Position numbers and translations under genes: made by a program
The notes under the pieces: model-generated
What the model was told of the DNA's origin: nothing
Seen by the model: only the letters and a program-made list of their open reading frames with translations
Databases searched by the model: none
In this document: positions 1-11,489 of the stretch, one piece after another
Numbering within the stretch: the stretch's first letter is position 1
Layout: the number at the start of each line of letters is the position of its first letter
Source: Thinopyrum elongatum
Taxonomy: Eukaryota > Streptophyta > Magnoliopsida > Poales > Poaceae
Direction of reading: 5' to 3'
Assembly: GCA_011799875.1 (NCBI GenBank)
Contig: CM022302.1
Location: 56,523,599-56,587,598 of the forward strand
DNA: 64,000 bases

Positions 1-3000
1 ACGTGTATGATCAAGATCAGGGACTCACGGGAAGATATCACAACACAACTCTAAACACAAAAGAAATAATTCAAGCTTCATATTACAAGCCAGGGGCCTC
101 GAGGGTTCGAATACAAAAGCTCAAGAGCGCAAGAGTCAGCGGAAGCAAATATATCTGAGTATAGACATAAAATTAAACAAGTTTTTCCATAAGAAGGCTA
201 GCACAAACAGGGATATAGATCGAAAAGGCGCAGGCCTCCTGCCTGGGATCCTCCTAACTACTCCTGGTAGTCGGCGTCCTGGACGTAGTAGTAGACTCCG
301 TCCTGGTGGTAGTAGTCATCGTCGGTAGGGGCGGCAGTCTCCTGGGCTCCACCATCTGATCGCAACATCCGAGAGGAAAGGAAAAGGGGAAAAAGAGGGA
401 GCAAAGCAACCGTGAGTACTCATCCAAAGTACTCGCAAGCAAGGATCTACACTACATATGCAATGGTATCAATGAAATGGGTAGTATCGGTGGACTGAAC
501 TGCAGAATGCCAGAATAAGAGGGGGATAGCTAGTCCTATCGAAGAATACGCTTCTGGCAGCCTCCATCTTGAAGCATGTAGAAGAGAGTAGCAAGTGCAG
601 CATCAAGTAACATCGCATAGCATAATCCTACCCGACGATCCTCTCCTCGTCGCCCTGTGAGAGAGCGATCACCAGGTTGTATCTGGCACTTGAAAGGGTG
701 TGTTTTATTAAGTATCCGGTTCTAGTTGTCATAAGGTCGAGGTACAACTCCAGGTCGTCCTTTTACTGAGGGACACGGCTATTCGAATAGATAAACTTCC
801 CTGCAGGGGAGCACTACATTACCCAACACGCTCAATCCCTCTGGCCGGGCACACTTTCCTGGGTCATACTCGGCCTCGGATGATCAACACGTCGCAGCCC
901 TACCTAGGCCTAACAGAGAGGTCAGCACGCCGGTCTAAATCCTATGCACGCAGGGGTCTGGGCCCATCGCCCATTGCACACCTGCACTTTGCGTGGGTCG
1001 GCCGGTGAGCAGACCTAGCAACCTCCATTCCAAAGGAAGTTGCGTTACGCGGTCCAACCCGGCGCGCGTCGCTCAGTCGCTGACGTCTAGGAGGCTTCGG
1101 CTGATACCACGACGTCGAGTGCCCATAACTGTTCCAGCGTGGTGGTTAGTGCGTAAAGGCTCGTAGCCAGACTCAGATCAAATACCAAGATCTCGTTAAG
1201 CGTGTTATTTTGAAGTAACCACGGACGCCGACCAGGGACCAGGCCCACCTGTCTCCTAGGTGGTCACAACCTGCCCTGTCGCTCCACCACAAGGTAACAC
1301 TCTTGGGCCGTCGGGAACCTAGGCCCACCTCTACCTGGATGGAACCACCTGCCCCTTCAGCCCCCATCTCCGAACAGAAACATAAGTATGTAATAGTATA
1401 TAATATAAACCTGTGATCACCTCCCGAAGTGATCACGGCCCAGTAGTATAGCATGGCAGACGGACAAGAGTGTAGGGCCACTGATGTAATTCTAGCAACC
1501 TATACTAAGCATTTAGGATTGCAGGTAAGGTATCAACAGTAGTAGCAAAGACAGGCTATGCAGCAGAATAGGATTAACCGAAAGCAGTAACATGCTACTC
1601 TACTCTAATGCAAGCAGTAGAGAGAAGGAATAGGCGATATCGGGTTGATCAAAGGGGGGGCTTGCCTGGAAGCTCGGCAGAGAAGGACGGGTCGTCAACA
1701 CTATAGTCATACTGGGGGTCACCGGCAGTCTCGGAGTCTACCACAGAGAAAAGGGGGAAGAAACAATAAATATAATGCAAACAGATGCATAACGATGCAT
1801 GACATGACATATAACGGTGCTAGGTGTGCCCTAACACGGTGATAGGTGATACCGGCGAAGGGGGGAAACATCCGGGAAAGTATTCCCGGTGTTTGACGTT
1901 TTCGGACAAACGGACCGGAGGTGGATTGTTGCATGTTCACTATGTTAGAGACGCGTGGCAGACGAACGAACTACGTATTCGGATTCGTCTCGAAATTCTG
2001 AGCAACTTTCATGTACAAAGTATTTTCATCCGAGTTACGGTTTATTTTATATTAATTTTTAAAGATTTAATCAATTCTGAAATTATTATTAATTAAATTA
2101 ATTCGAAAATAGAAATATGACATCATCATGATGTCAGCGTGACATCAGCAGTCAACAGGACAGTTGACTGGGTCAAACTGACGGTGGGTCCCACATGTCA
2201 TAGACTGTTTATTAACAGATTAACTAAACATAGTTAATTAGTTTAATTAGTGATTAGGTTAATCTAAACAGAATTAATTAAGTTAATTAATTAATTAATA
2301 ATTTTATTTTAAAATTCTTTTTTTTATATAACGTTCCAGGGGCGGGGCCGCACTTGTCATTGACCCAAAGGGGCCAAACGGGCGCCGGGCGGTTACGGGC
2401 GTAGGGCTCGCGGGCGTGCGGGCGTGCGCCCAAGGAGTGGCACGGTGGCGCGGCCGCGGGCGCCCGATGGGGCAAGCCCGAGTGCGTGGCCGTGGAGGCC
2501 GGCCAGCGTGAGGGCGGAGTGCGGCGAGGGGGGCCTGGGGCGAGCGGCAGGTCCGGCGAGGGGGGGCCCGGGGCGCAGCGAGCACTGCGAGCAGGGGCGC
2601 AGCACGGGCAGCACGGCAGCAGCGGCAGCAGAGGAGGCGCGCGCGCAGCGGCTCCCAGGGGGGCCTCGCAAGCCGCAGAGCAACTCGGCAGGTGGGGCGG
2701 CGGTGGCTGCAGTGAGCACGCGGGCGAGCGTGGCAGCAGATGCAGAAGCAGCAGCGCCGCGCATGGGAGGGGATGGCTGCAGGAGGTCGAGGCCAGGCGC
2801 GGTGCGGCCATGGGCGCAGGCGGACAGCGGGATGGCGGGGCAGCGGCCGCGGGGTGGTGAGCGCGCGCAGAGAGGGGAAGGGAGGGAGCTCACGATGGGT
2901 GTAGGGACTAAGGCAGCGGTGGTCGACGATGAGGCAGCTGCGGGGCGGCGTGCGTCGAGGACGGGGGAGATCGAGGCGGTCCAGGCGATGGCGAGCGCGA

Positions 3001-3486
3001 GGCGCGCGGCGAAGCGCGAGCGCGGCGTGGTCGCCAATCCAGATCGGGGGAAGTGAGAGCGAGTGGGGGGTTCGGTCTAGGGTTTGACCGGGGTGGGGGA
3101 TAAGGGAGCGAGGGGGGGCCGGCCGGCTGGGCCAGGTGGGCTGGCCTGGCTAGCAGCTGGGCCGACTGGCCCAGTGGGGGGGGTTTCTTTTTCGTTTGTT
3201 GTTTTTGTTTGGTCCTTTTCTTTTTATTTATTTTCTTTTCTGTTTTAATTCATTTAAAAGTATTTAGGCTTTTAATAAAAGCATGGTTCCTTCACCATAA
3301 ATACCTAGGCATTAATCGGCACACTCCGAACATTTTAGTTTTAAAGTTTGAAAATTTTTGATGTTTGACAAAAATCAAATTTTAATTCGAACCGGTTTCA
3401 AACTAACGCGAGATTAGCAACAGTAACGGAGGTGACGTGGCATTGTTAGCAGAGGTTCATTGTAGCACAATTATCCGGGCGTTACA
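1..3486 (-). repeat. 3' LTR of Gypsy-1 (left side, lacks about 42 bp)
   Basis: It is collinear with the LTR at 11490-14972, base 1 matching about 11532, and ends in GGGCGTTACA next to the PPT. Differences between the copies are scattered substitutions plus block indels. For example, about 20 bp near 1462-1482 is absent from the other LTR, and a GC-rich block near 2620-2690 is much shorter there. The GC-rich part (2340-3180) yields several overlapping long open frames on both strands. I regard these as composition artefacts because they change length between the two copies. Confidence 0.95.
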
Positions 3487-3500
3487 ATTCTCCTCCACTA
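3487..3500 (-). promoter_or_regulatory. Polypurine tract of Gypsy-1
   Basis: On the minus strand the bases just before the 3' LTR read TAGTGGAGGAGAAT, a purine-rich run directly abutting the LTR, as needed for plus-strand priming. A very similar tract sits at the same place in Gypsy-2 (56122-56135). Confidence 0.8.
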
Positions 3501-3521
3501 CAAGAAATCTCGTCCCGAGAT

Positions 3522-6500
3522 TTAGGAGGTAGAAGGAAACAGTGCGGGGTATTCTTCACGCAGGCGATCCTCGCGTTCCCAAGTGGCTTCATCTTCAGAG
3601 TGATGCGACCACTGGACTTTGAGGAACTTGATTGCCTTCTGACGTGTGCGGCGTTCAGCTTGGTCGAGAATGCGGACCGGATGCTCTTTATAGGAGAGGT
3701 CCTGTTGCAATTCGAGCACTTCATGATCCACTGCTCGGATTGGGTCCTTGAAGCAGCGGCGGAGTTGTGACACGTGGAACACATCGTGAACCTGAGAAAG
3801 GTTCGGCGGAAGCTCCAGTTGATATGCCACTTTTCCACGCTTTTCGAGAATAGTGAATGGACCAATATAGCGAGGAGCTAGCTTGCCCTTGATTCCGAAG
3901 TGATGTGCACCCTTCATTGGTGTAACTCGAAGATAAGCCTTTTCGCTAGGTTGATAGACCATGTCTTTATGATGACGGTCATACTGACTCTTCTGACGTG
4001 ACTGGGCAGTCTTGAGATTCCCACGAATGATGCGGACTTGTTATTCGGCGTGTTGGATAATATCCGGACCGAAAAGTGGACGTTCCCCAGTTTCTGACCA
4101 GTTCATAGGGGTTCGACACTTTCGTCCATATAACACTTCGAAGGGGGCCATCTTCAGACTAGCTTGATAGCTATTATTATAAGAGAACTCAGCATACGGG
4201 AGAGATTCCACCCATTTCTTGCCGAAAGAGATAACACAAGCTCGAAGCATGTCTTTGAGAACTTGGTTGACACGTTCCACTTGCCCTTGCGACTGAGGAT
4301 GAAATGCAGTACTGAATGACAGATGAGTACCCATAGCTTCTTGGAAACTTGCCCAGAATCTCGAAGTGAATAAGCTGCCACGGTCCAAACTGATTACCAG
4401 TGGAATACCGTGAAGTGAAACAATTCTGGACATGTAGAGAGTTGCAAGCTGACTAGCAGTGATCGTTTCTTTAACCGCCAGAAAATGTGCAACTTTAGAA
4501 AATCGGTCAATGATGACAAGGATAGCATCATTACCTTTCTGCGATTTGGGAAAACCAGTGACGAAGTCCATTTCAACATGGTCCCATTTCCATTCAGGAA
4601 TAGAGATAGGTTGCAGAGTTCCAGCAAGCCTTTGATGTTCTGCTTTGATTCGACAACAAACGTCACATTCAGCAACATAACAAGCAATGTTTTGCTTCAT
4701 ATTAGACCACCAGAATTTTCGACGGACATCTGGTACATCTTGGTGCTACCGGGATGAATAGACAGAGGCATTTCATGAGCTTCTTTCATAACCTTCTGAG
4801 TCATATCCAGGTTGTATTCCGTAGGGGCCACTATTCGACCTTTAAAGAACAAGGTGTCATCATCTCCAAGGGTGAAGCATGAGGGCCTTCCTTCCGCGAG
4901 GTAGCGCTTAATCTTGTGGGCTTGAGAGTCATACTTCTGCAGTGTCCTGATGCTGCCCAAGAGATCTGGCTCGACAGCCAGGGTATTGAGGGAACCCTGG
5001 GGAACAACACGGAGGTTCATCTTGCGGAACTCTGGAGGAGGGGAAGTGAGTGCTCCAGGAGGAACAATATGGAGGTTCAGCTTTCTGAATTCTTCAACAA
5101 GCGAGGGTTGAACTTTGTGAACCTGGAGGTGGTTGCAATATGACTTACGGCTCAAGGCATCAGCCATTACATTAGCCTTGCCTGGTGTATATGAAATACC
5201 CAAGTCAAAGTCTGCAACAGTCTCCATCCATCTCTGCTGACGGAGGTTCAGGTCTGGCTGAGTAAACAGATACTTTAGACTTTGGTGGTCGGTGAAGATC
5301 TCGCAACGATTACCGAGAAGGTAATGCCGCCACTGTTTCAGTGCATGTATGACAGCAGCAAGCTCGAGGTCGTGAACTGGGTAGTTCTCTTCGTGAGGGC
5401 GCAATTGACGGGATGCATAAGCAATCACTTTGCGCACCTGCATTAGGACACAACCTAATCCTTGACGGGAAGCGTCGCAGTAAATGACGAAGTCCTTCTT
5501 AGTATCAGGGGGAGCAAGCACTGGGGCAGAAGTCAACTTGTCCTTGAGTGCCTGGAAACTTTCCTGACATTTGTCTGTCCATTGGTACTTGACGCCCTTA
5601 TGCAACAGGTTAGTCAGAGGCCTGGCGATCTTGGAGAAGTTCTCGACGAATCGACAGCAATAGCTTGCGAGACCGAGAAAACTTCTGACTTGCTTGACGT
5701 TCTTTGGAGGAGTCCAATCAAGAATAGCCTGAACTCGCTCGGGGTTGACGGCAATACCATCCTTGGAGATGACATGCCCAAGATAAGTTACTTCGGGAAG
5801 CTAGAATTCACACTTGGAATACTTAGCATAGAGTTGATGCTCACGAAGCTTCTCCAGGACAAGACGAAGATGTTCAGCATGCTCTTCTTTATTCTTGGAG
5901 TACACAAGGATATCATCCAGATAAACCACGACGAACTTGTCGAGGTATTCCATGAAGATATAGTTCATCATACGAGAGAAGGTGGCTGGAGCATTGGTTA
6001 AGTCGAATGACATGACAGTGTACTCATATGAACCATATCGAGTCACGAATGCGGTCTTTGGGATATCCTCTTCATGAACACGGATCTGGTGGTATCCCAA
6101 CCTTAAGTCGAGTTTGGAGAACACTGATGAGCCAGCTAGTTGATCATACAGATCATTGATCCAAGGAAGAGGATATTTGTTCTGAATGGTAGCTTGGTTA
6201 ATAGGACGGTAGTCTTGGACCAATAGGTTTGTCCCATCCTTCTTCTTGACAAAGAGAGAAGGTGCTCCCCAAGGAGAGCAACTTGGGCGAATGAAACCAC
6301 TGCGAAGAGATGTTTCGATTTCCTCCTTAAGCGCAATGAGTTCATGCGGCGGCATCTTGTAGGGTCGTTTGGCTATAGGAGTGGTGCCTGGTTTCAAGTC
6401 GATGATGAATTCGACAGCTCTAGTAGGGGGAATCCCCGGAAGTTCTTCAGGAAAGACGTCTTGGAATTCACGAACAACGAGAATGTTTTCAATGCCCTCG

Positions 6501-7990
6501 AGTGGTGCAGCGTTCAATGCGTTCAACGCATAAAGCCTTGCCTCGGCATTCTGAACCAGACGAGCATTGTAGCTTATTATTTCATCGGAAGGGTGTAGCA
6601 GATGGACGGCCTTAGTGGCGCAAACTATAGAAGCAGTATGCGCTTTCAACCAATCCATTCCCAGAATGAGATTAATGCTACAGGACTTCAGTGCGATGGG
6701 AGAGACAAGGAATTCCAGTCCTTCGATTTCAACGGGGATGTCCTTGCAAATCATGGAGGTTCGACATTGGCCCGCAAGGGTGTGTACTAATAGCGAAGCA
6801 TTCATGTCCTCACATTTAATGTCGTGCAAGCATGCAAAATCTTCCGACATGAATGAATGCGATGCACCTGTATCAAATAAAACGGATGCTGGTACTGAAT
6901 TTACGAGGAGTGTACCCATCACAGTAGCAGGCTGGTCTTGAGCTTCATTGAGATCAACGTGGTTGGCATGAACACGACCATAAGACTTGGCATTGTTGTT
7001 GCGGGGCTGGTTGCTTCCACGGCCAGTTGTGGGAAGGGCCAGTTGATTCTGGTTCTGATAGCAGTTCCTGGCAAGGTGACCTGGTTGACCACACTTGTAG
7101 CACAGACCATTATTGGGAGTGGGAGCAGGAGCTTGGGGTGGTGCAGCTGGAAGTCTTGGCTGCCTGGGTGGTGGAGGAGGCAGACGCGGTGCAGCATAAG
7201 ACTGCCTTGGAGCAGGTGCATTTGGACGGTACATGCTGTTCGGGATCCAGATCTTACGCTTCTGCGAGGGTGGGCCCGAAGATGAGCCCGTGTCACGGTT
7301 GCGCCTGTGAGAGCTCTGGTGTTCCTGCAGACCAGTTTCAACATTGATGGCCTTGTTCACCAAGGTGGCGAAATCGGGAAAGTCATGCACTAGCAGTGCG
7401 AGCTTGATGTCAACTTGAAGGCCATCACGGAACCTCTCCTGTCTGCGTGCATCAGTTGCAATGTCTTCTTCAGCATAGCGGGATAAGTCCAGAAACTCCC
7501 GCTGATAAGCTTCCACAGTTTTGTTGCCTTGGGTGAGGTTGCGGAATTCGCGCTTCTTCCGGTCCATGACTCCCTGCGGAATGAAGCGGGCACGAAAAGC
7601 AGCTTGAAAGTCTAGCCAGGTGATGATCGTTCCAACCGGCAGAGTACGCATGTGGCTGTCCCACCATTGAGCAGCGTGTCCCTTCAGAAAGAAGGAAGCA
7701 AAGGTGACATAGTTGGCAGGGGCTACATCAGCAGACTCCATCTCATAGGTGATGTCACGGAGCCAGTCATTAGCATCCAGAGGCTGAGTTGAGCTGCGGT
7801 ACATGGTTGGGTTGAGGCATATGAAATCCTGCAGAGTTACTTGGGCTGGCTGCTGGTTCATATTGGGGCACGGGAACTGAGCCATCATATTCTCCCTTAA
7901 CTGGCGGTTCAGCTCGAACTGTTGGATCATACCAGCCATGTACTCAGGCGGTGGTGGGGCGTTGCCACCACGACCACCTGGTCTAACCAT
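3522..7990 (-). pseudogene. Gag-pol polyprotein of Gypsy-1, broken
   Basis: One long frame runs from the ATG at 7990 (MVRPGG..., preferred over the upstream in-frame ATG at 8053 because it opens the proline/glycine-rich Gag start) to the stop near 3522. In order it shows Gag with a CCHC knuckle ([14 protein letters not shown], 7061-7102), aspartic protease (LFDTGAS, about 6870), reverse transcriptase with YLDD (about 5910-5923), RNase H (IYCDAS), integrase with a CX2C zinc pair and a D, D, E set (the last in QGQVERVNQ), and a chromodomain-like tail (WEREDRLREEYP). Defects are a TAG at 5801-5803 in RT where the sister element codes W, a one-base deletion near 4727 between the RNase H and integrase parts, and a TAA at 4041-4043 in integrase where Gypsy-2 has GAA. 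The frame is otherwise open, so decay is recent or slight. Confidence 0.93.
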
Positions 7991-9822
7991 CCTGCTAATA
8001 TATAACAGGGGTAGTTCAGCATTGAGAAATTTGCAAAGACAAGAATCATTCATGATGAAACATGCACAAAGAAAGGAGCACGATAGATACTACATAGTAG
8101 TTGGCATATCTTACAAAAGGGATCATGTATAGAGTTCAGTACATAAGACTAAAGACATCATAGGCGGCACGCAGGCTCGCGGCGAATGCATCTAATACTA
8201 ATAAGCAAGACTACATCAGTCCCAAGAGGAACTGTGGAGGTAGGTGTTGTAGGAGATATGCCCTAGAGGCAATAATAAATGTTATTATTTATCTCCATGC
8301 TCATTATTATGTTTATGTTCCATGCTATAACTGTTGCGGTTCCCGAGCCCGTATATCCATAAAGGCTCTGGGGAAAACCCATGTGCACGTGTGGAATAAT
8401 AAACGGTAAAATGTATTCCTGTTCTGGCCTCTAAGACTAGCTCAAGTGTTGCATGATGATTATGTTTTCCCAATCATGGGCATGTCTATGCCAGCAGCCT
8501 TGAGGGCACAATGTTAGAAGAACATTTGTGTTGAATCGACCCGATTGATGTTATGCTATGAGTTACATTCATCACAAGTTAATGGTTAATAACACAGAGA
8601 TGGTTAACGTTTGCATGATTCCTTAGACCATGAGAGTATCGAGTTTCTTCATGCTTGCTTCATGAACTTTGGGGTTTGTTAAACGTCATCTGTAAATGGG
8701 TGGCTATTACGGCAGCTTACGGGTTCATGGAAAAGTATGTCAAGTAACTTGATAGCTCGAGATTGGGATTTGCTCCTCCGACGATGGACAGATATCTCTG
8801 GGCCCTCTCGGTGTTACGGTATCCATCATCGTCTGGCCAGACACTTTGTGATTTGATCACGGGGATGCCAGAACACGGTAACGAGAAAAGAGAACAATAC
8901 CGATAACGAGGTAACTAGCATAGTGGACAAGTTGTTGATCCACGGGGATGCTGACATGTCTAACCTCGGGTATTTGTAACATATCATGAAGCAACAGGAA
9001 TAGCACATGGCAAATGGAGGTTCACTCGAATATTCATTCGTGTGGGTATAGGAGTCAATATGGGTGTCCACGGCTCCGATGTTGATCATTGATCGGAAGG
9101 GGTTCCGTGTCATGTCTATACTTCACCGAACCTATAGGGTCACACGCTTAAGGGTCATCTATCTGCTGAATACTAGACAGGGAGTCTGAGAGAAAATCTC
9201 CGAAAAAGTTTCGGACACCGAAAAGGTTTCGGACAGCGGAAAAGTTCCGCAGAGAGAACACCGGATGAGTTTCGGTGAAACTGAAAAGTTGTTTCAGAGG
9301 ATACCATAAAGTCAAATTGGTTTCGGCACATGCCTGATAATTCTTGGAGGGTGCCAGAATCATTCTGGAAACTTCTGCGAATTTTCCGAGATGAAAACCG
9401 GAAATGTTTCGGAGCTGCCGGAACCGCTTCAGATGCTTTTCGCAGATGAAAATCACTAATCTGGAATTGTTCCAGAATGCGTTGAAAATTATTTTAGTGG
9501 GCACTGGAAATTTTCTAAGCCCACATAAATATTTTCAGTTCGAACGGACGCAGAAAAATGTCGTCATGAATAGTGAAAGTGCTTTTTGGGTTACTTTTTG
9601 GAAAGCCACTTGTTTGGGCTTTATCCCAAAAGATCTAGGGATGACATGGATGGATTGGGAGGCCCTCATGGGGGCCCCCCAATTGGTGTGGCCGGCCACA
9701 CTTGGGGCTCCACCATGGAGCCCCTCTTGTTCCTTGGTTTCACCTTTATGCCCTTGGTGGAAGGACTTCATTCATGTACTTTTGGGTTTTATTGTAAAAC
9801 CACCCTACCCCTTGGGATTTCC

Positions 9823-9830
9823 TATAAATA
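9823..9830 (+). promoter_or_regulatory. TATA box of the family X solo LTR
   Basis: TATAAATA sits about 600 bp before the LTR end. It aligns with TATATAAG at 36825-36832 and 44249-44256 in the LTRs of the complete X element, each followed by a GAGGTGGAGG- or GAGGAGGAG-type stretch. Confidence 0.6.
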
Positions 9831-10049
9831 GAGGTGGAGGGGCAGCCCTCCACACTCATCCCTTCTCACATACAAGTGCCATACAATGATCTGGCTTCTC
9901 TCTCCCTCCCCGCGAAATAGTTTCGTAGAGCCGAAAGGCTGTCTGGGTTCCGGTGGGAACTAGTTCTGGACGGCGAAGCCCTGCCGGATAGATGACACTG
10001 TATGTGTGCAACTCTGTAGAGAGGTCGTAGTTTCGATCTTAGTTCCCGA

Positions 10050-10230
10050 GGGGTTGTTCGAGAGTGCCTCCCGAAGGGCTGTCCATGTGACGGTCTGAGT
10101 TCTGTGAGTCCTCCTGAAGGGCTGTCCAAGTGACGGTCCGAGTTCTGTGAGTCCTCCCGAAGGGCTGTCCGCGACACCATCCGGGGGACTGTCCGACCAC
10201 CTCCCGGAGGGCTGTCCGAGTGGCGGATGA
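10050..10230 (+). repeat. Short tandem array of GGGCTGTCC units inside the X LTR
   Basis: The unit is roughly CTCCCGAAGGGCTGTCCGAG, 40-50 bp apart with spacers. It recurs four to five times here and again near 37040-37185 and 44465-44605 in the other X LTRs. The solo LTR carries one more unit than the paired LTRs. It lies downstream of the TATA box, so it would be in the transcribed R/U5 part. Confidence 0.7.
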
Positions 10231-11156
10231 GGGTATACATCCTCGCGGTTGGGAGGTTGTAAATCCTAGCTGCGGGGATCTGCACCGCCGATCGTCATTG
10301 ACTCTACTTCCGCTGCGCTACGAGTCGGTAACGAAAATGATCAAACCTTGTATGCAGTCTCCATAGTGGTCCTGGGCTGGTGCGTAGGTCGAAAAAAATT
10401 TGTTTTCTGCTACGTTACCCTACAGGTGTAGCCTGACAGCTGGTAGTGACACGACGGGAAGTCCTCCACGTCAGTAGCCTGTGGTCCGTGAACACTCTGG
10501 TGTAGGACCCGGCATCCAGGTGGAAAAAGAGGACCAAGTGCGGGAGTGTAGCCTCCCACATCTGGCCAACCGACACCCTGGGGCATCACGGTCCTGGCTG
10601 GGTAGATCGCAGAACACGGCAGCTCACCAGATCGGACAAAGGGGTGCAACAGCGTCAAAGCACTGTAAAGGTGCTGGCGGGTGGTGTACAACTCGTGGCG
10701 AAGAGCTCGGTTAGCTCGATCCAGCCCATCAGCATGCAGAACCAGGTTCTGATGGTGGAAGGGCTCTCGGGTGACGGTGGAGTAGGCAACAGTGTAATAT
10801 TCCTTCGCACCATCGTCGGATGCGATAGCAACGTGCCTGAAAGGGGAGGTGTCCAACGCCCGATACTCTCCACGAAGACGTGTCAGAGCAGCATAAGCAG
10901 CATCGTGGACTACCATATCGATGGTCACTCCAACACCATGAGCGGTGTGCAGTACAGTAGTGGAGTCATACTCCCGAGAGTAGAGGTGGACGATGGCACG
11001 GTACTGCTCCTGGTTAAAGTCCTGTTACTGCTCGTACACGGTGTACTCAGGGTGCCAGCGATAACCCAGATATGTCATCATCTCAGCTAACACTGCAGGT
11101 GAACCTGGGACACCAATGGCCATCGTGTGGCGCACGACCTGCCTCGTGGGTTCCAT

Positions 11157-11474
11157 CTGAAAACAAAGATGTTTCAAAGGAGTCATATGACAGTGTGGAT
11201 AATGTTCAAAATACTATTCTAAGGAATAACTATGGCTTATCCAACTTTGGGGTGAATGTGGTCACGGGATCCTAATGTTAGAGTTAGTAAATTTGTTTAA
11301 CCCGAGTAGAAGAGAGTTCAGAGTCCCGGAGTAAAGATCGAGGAGTAAAATATCCTAATACCACCCAATGGCGACATGGGCCCGTAAGACACACAGCCAT
11401 GTTAGTAAAAGTTTTGCAATGTCTAGACTCGTCTTCGGCCAAGGAGTGTGGAAGGGGGTTCCTACAGGCAGTCG
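11157..11474 (-). other. Untranslated leader of Gypsy-1
   Basis: The stretch lies between the PBS and the extra ORF. It is clearly similar to 63010-63215 in Gypsy-2, sharing for example GTTAGTAAATTT and the GGGCCCGTAAG block, so the two elements share leader as well as coding sequence. No reading frame is convincing here. Confidence 0.7.
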
Positions 11475-11486
11475 GCTCTGATACCA
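11475..11486 (-). promoter_or_regulatory. Primer binding site of Gypsy-1
   Basis: On the minus strand the bases read TGGTATCAGAGC, the usual complement of the 3' end of plant initiator methionine tRNA, three bases from the 5' LTR. This fixes the element's orientation as minus. Confidence 0.9.
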
Positions 11487-11489
11487 ACT

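Larger units (their letters stand above)
8248..10424 (+). mobile_element. Solo LTR of Copia family X
   Basis: It begins TGTAGGAGATATGCCC and ends CGTTACCCTACA, is 2177 bp long, and is flanked by a perfect 5-bp duplication GGTGT (8243-8247 and 10425-10429). It matches end to end the two LTRs of the complete X element (35204-37379 and 42727-44803) and the split copy at 29836/48988. No internal region is present, so it is a solo LTR, presumably from recombination between two LTRs. The start shares the CCCTAGAGGCAATAATAAA block with BARE/Angela LTRs. It interrupts the extra ORF of Gypsy-1. Confidence 0.95.
8216..11156 (-). pseudogene. Extra ORF between PBS and gag of Gypsy-1, split by a solo LTR
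   Basis: A coding frame on the same strand as gag starts at the ATG at 11156 and runs to 10425. The nested LTR (8248-10424) follows, and the same frame resumes at 8247 and stops with TGA at 8216-8218. Allowing for the duplicated GGTGT, the reading phase is kept, giving a protein of roughly 250 residues. One in-frame TAA (11025-11027) breaks it. The product has no zinc knuckle, protease or RT motif. It is rich in R, L, Y and P, with motifs such as MPQGVGWPDVGG and GPLFPPG. I have an unverified impression of similar reading frames in other grass Gypsy elements. No function is assigned. Confidence 0.7.

Noticed and set aside
2340..3060. Long open frames on both strands in GC-rich DNA of the Gypsy-1 LTRs (also 13807-14636)
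   Set aside because: They overlap in several frames, have low-complexity A/R/P/G composition, and change length between the two LTR copies through indels that are not multiples of three.
3495..3510. CACTACAAGAAATC next to the Gypsy-1 PPT looks like a CACTA transposon end
   Set aside because: The sister element has CCTCTAAAAGAAATTCTCG at the same place, the bases belong to the PPT and pol/LTR spacer, and no matching end or target duplication exists. Chance match.
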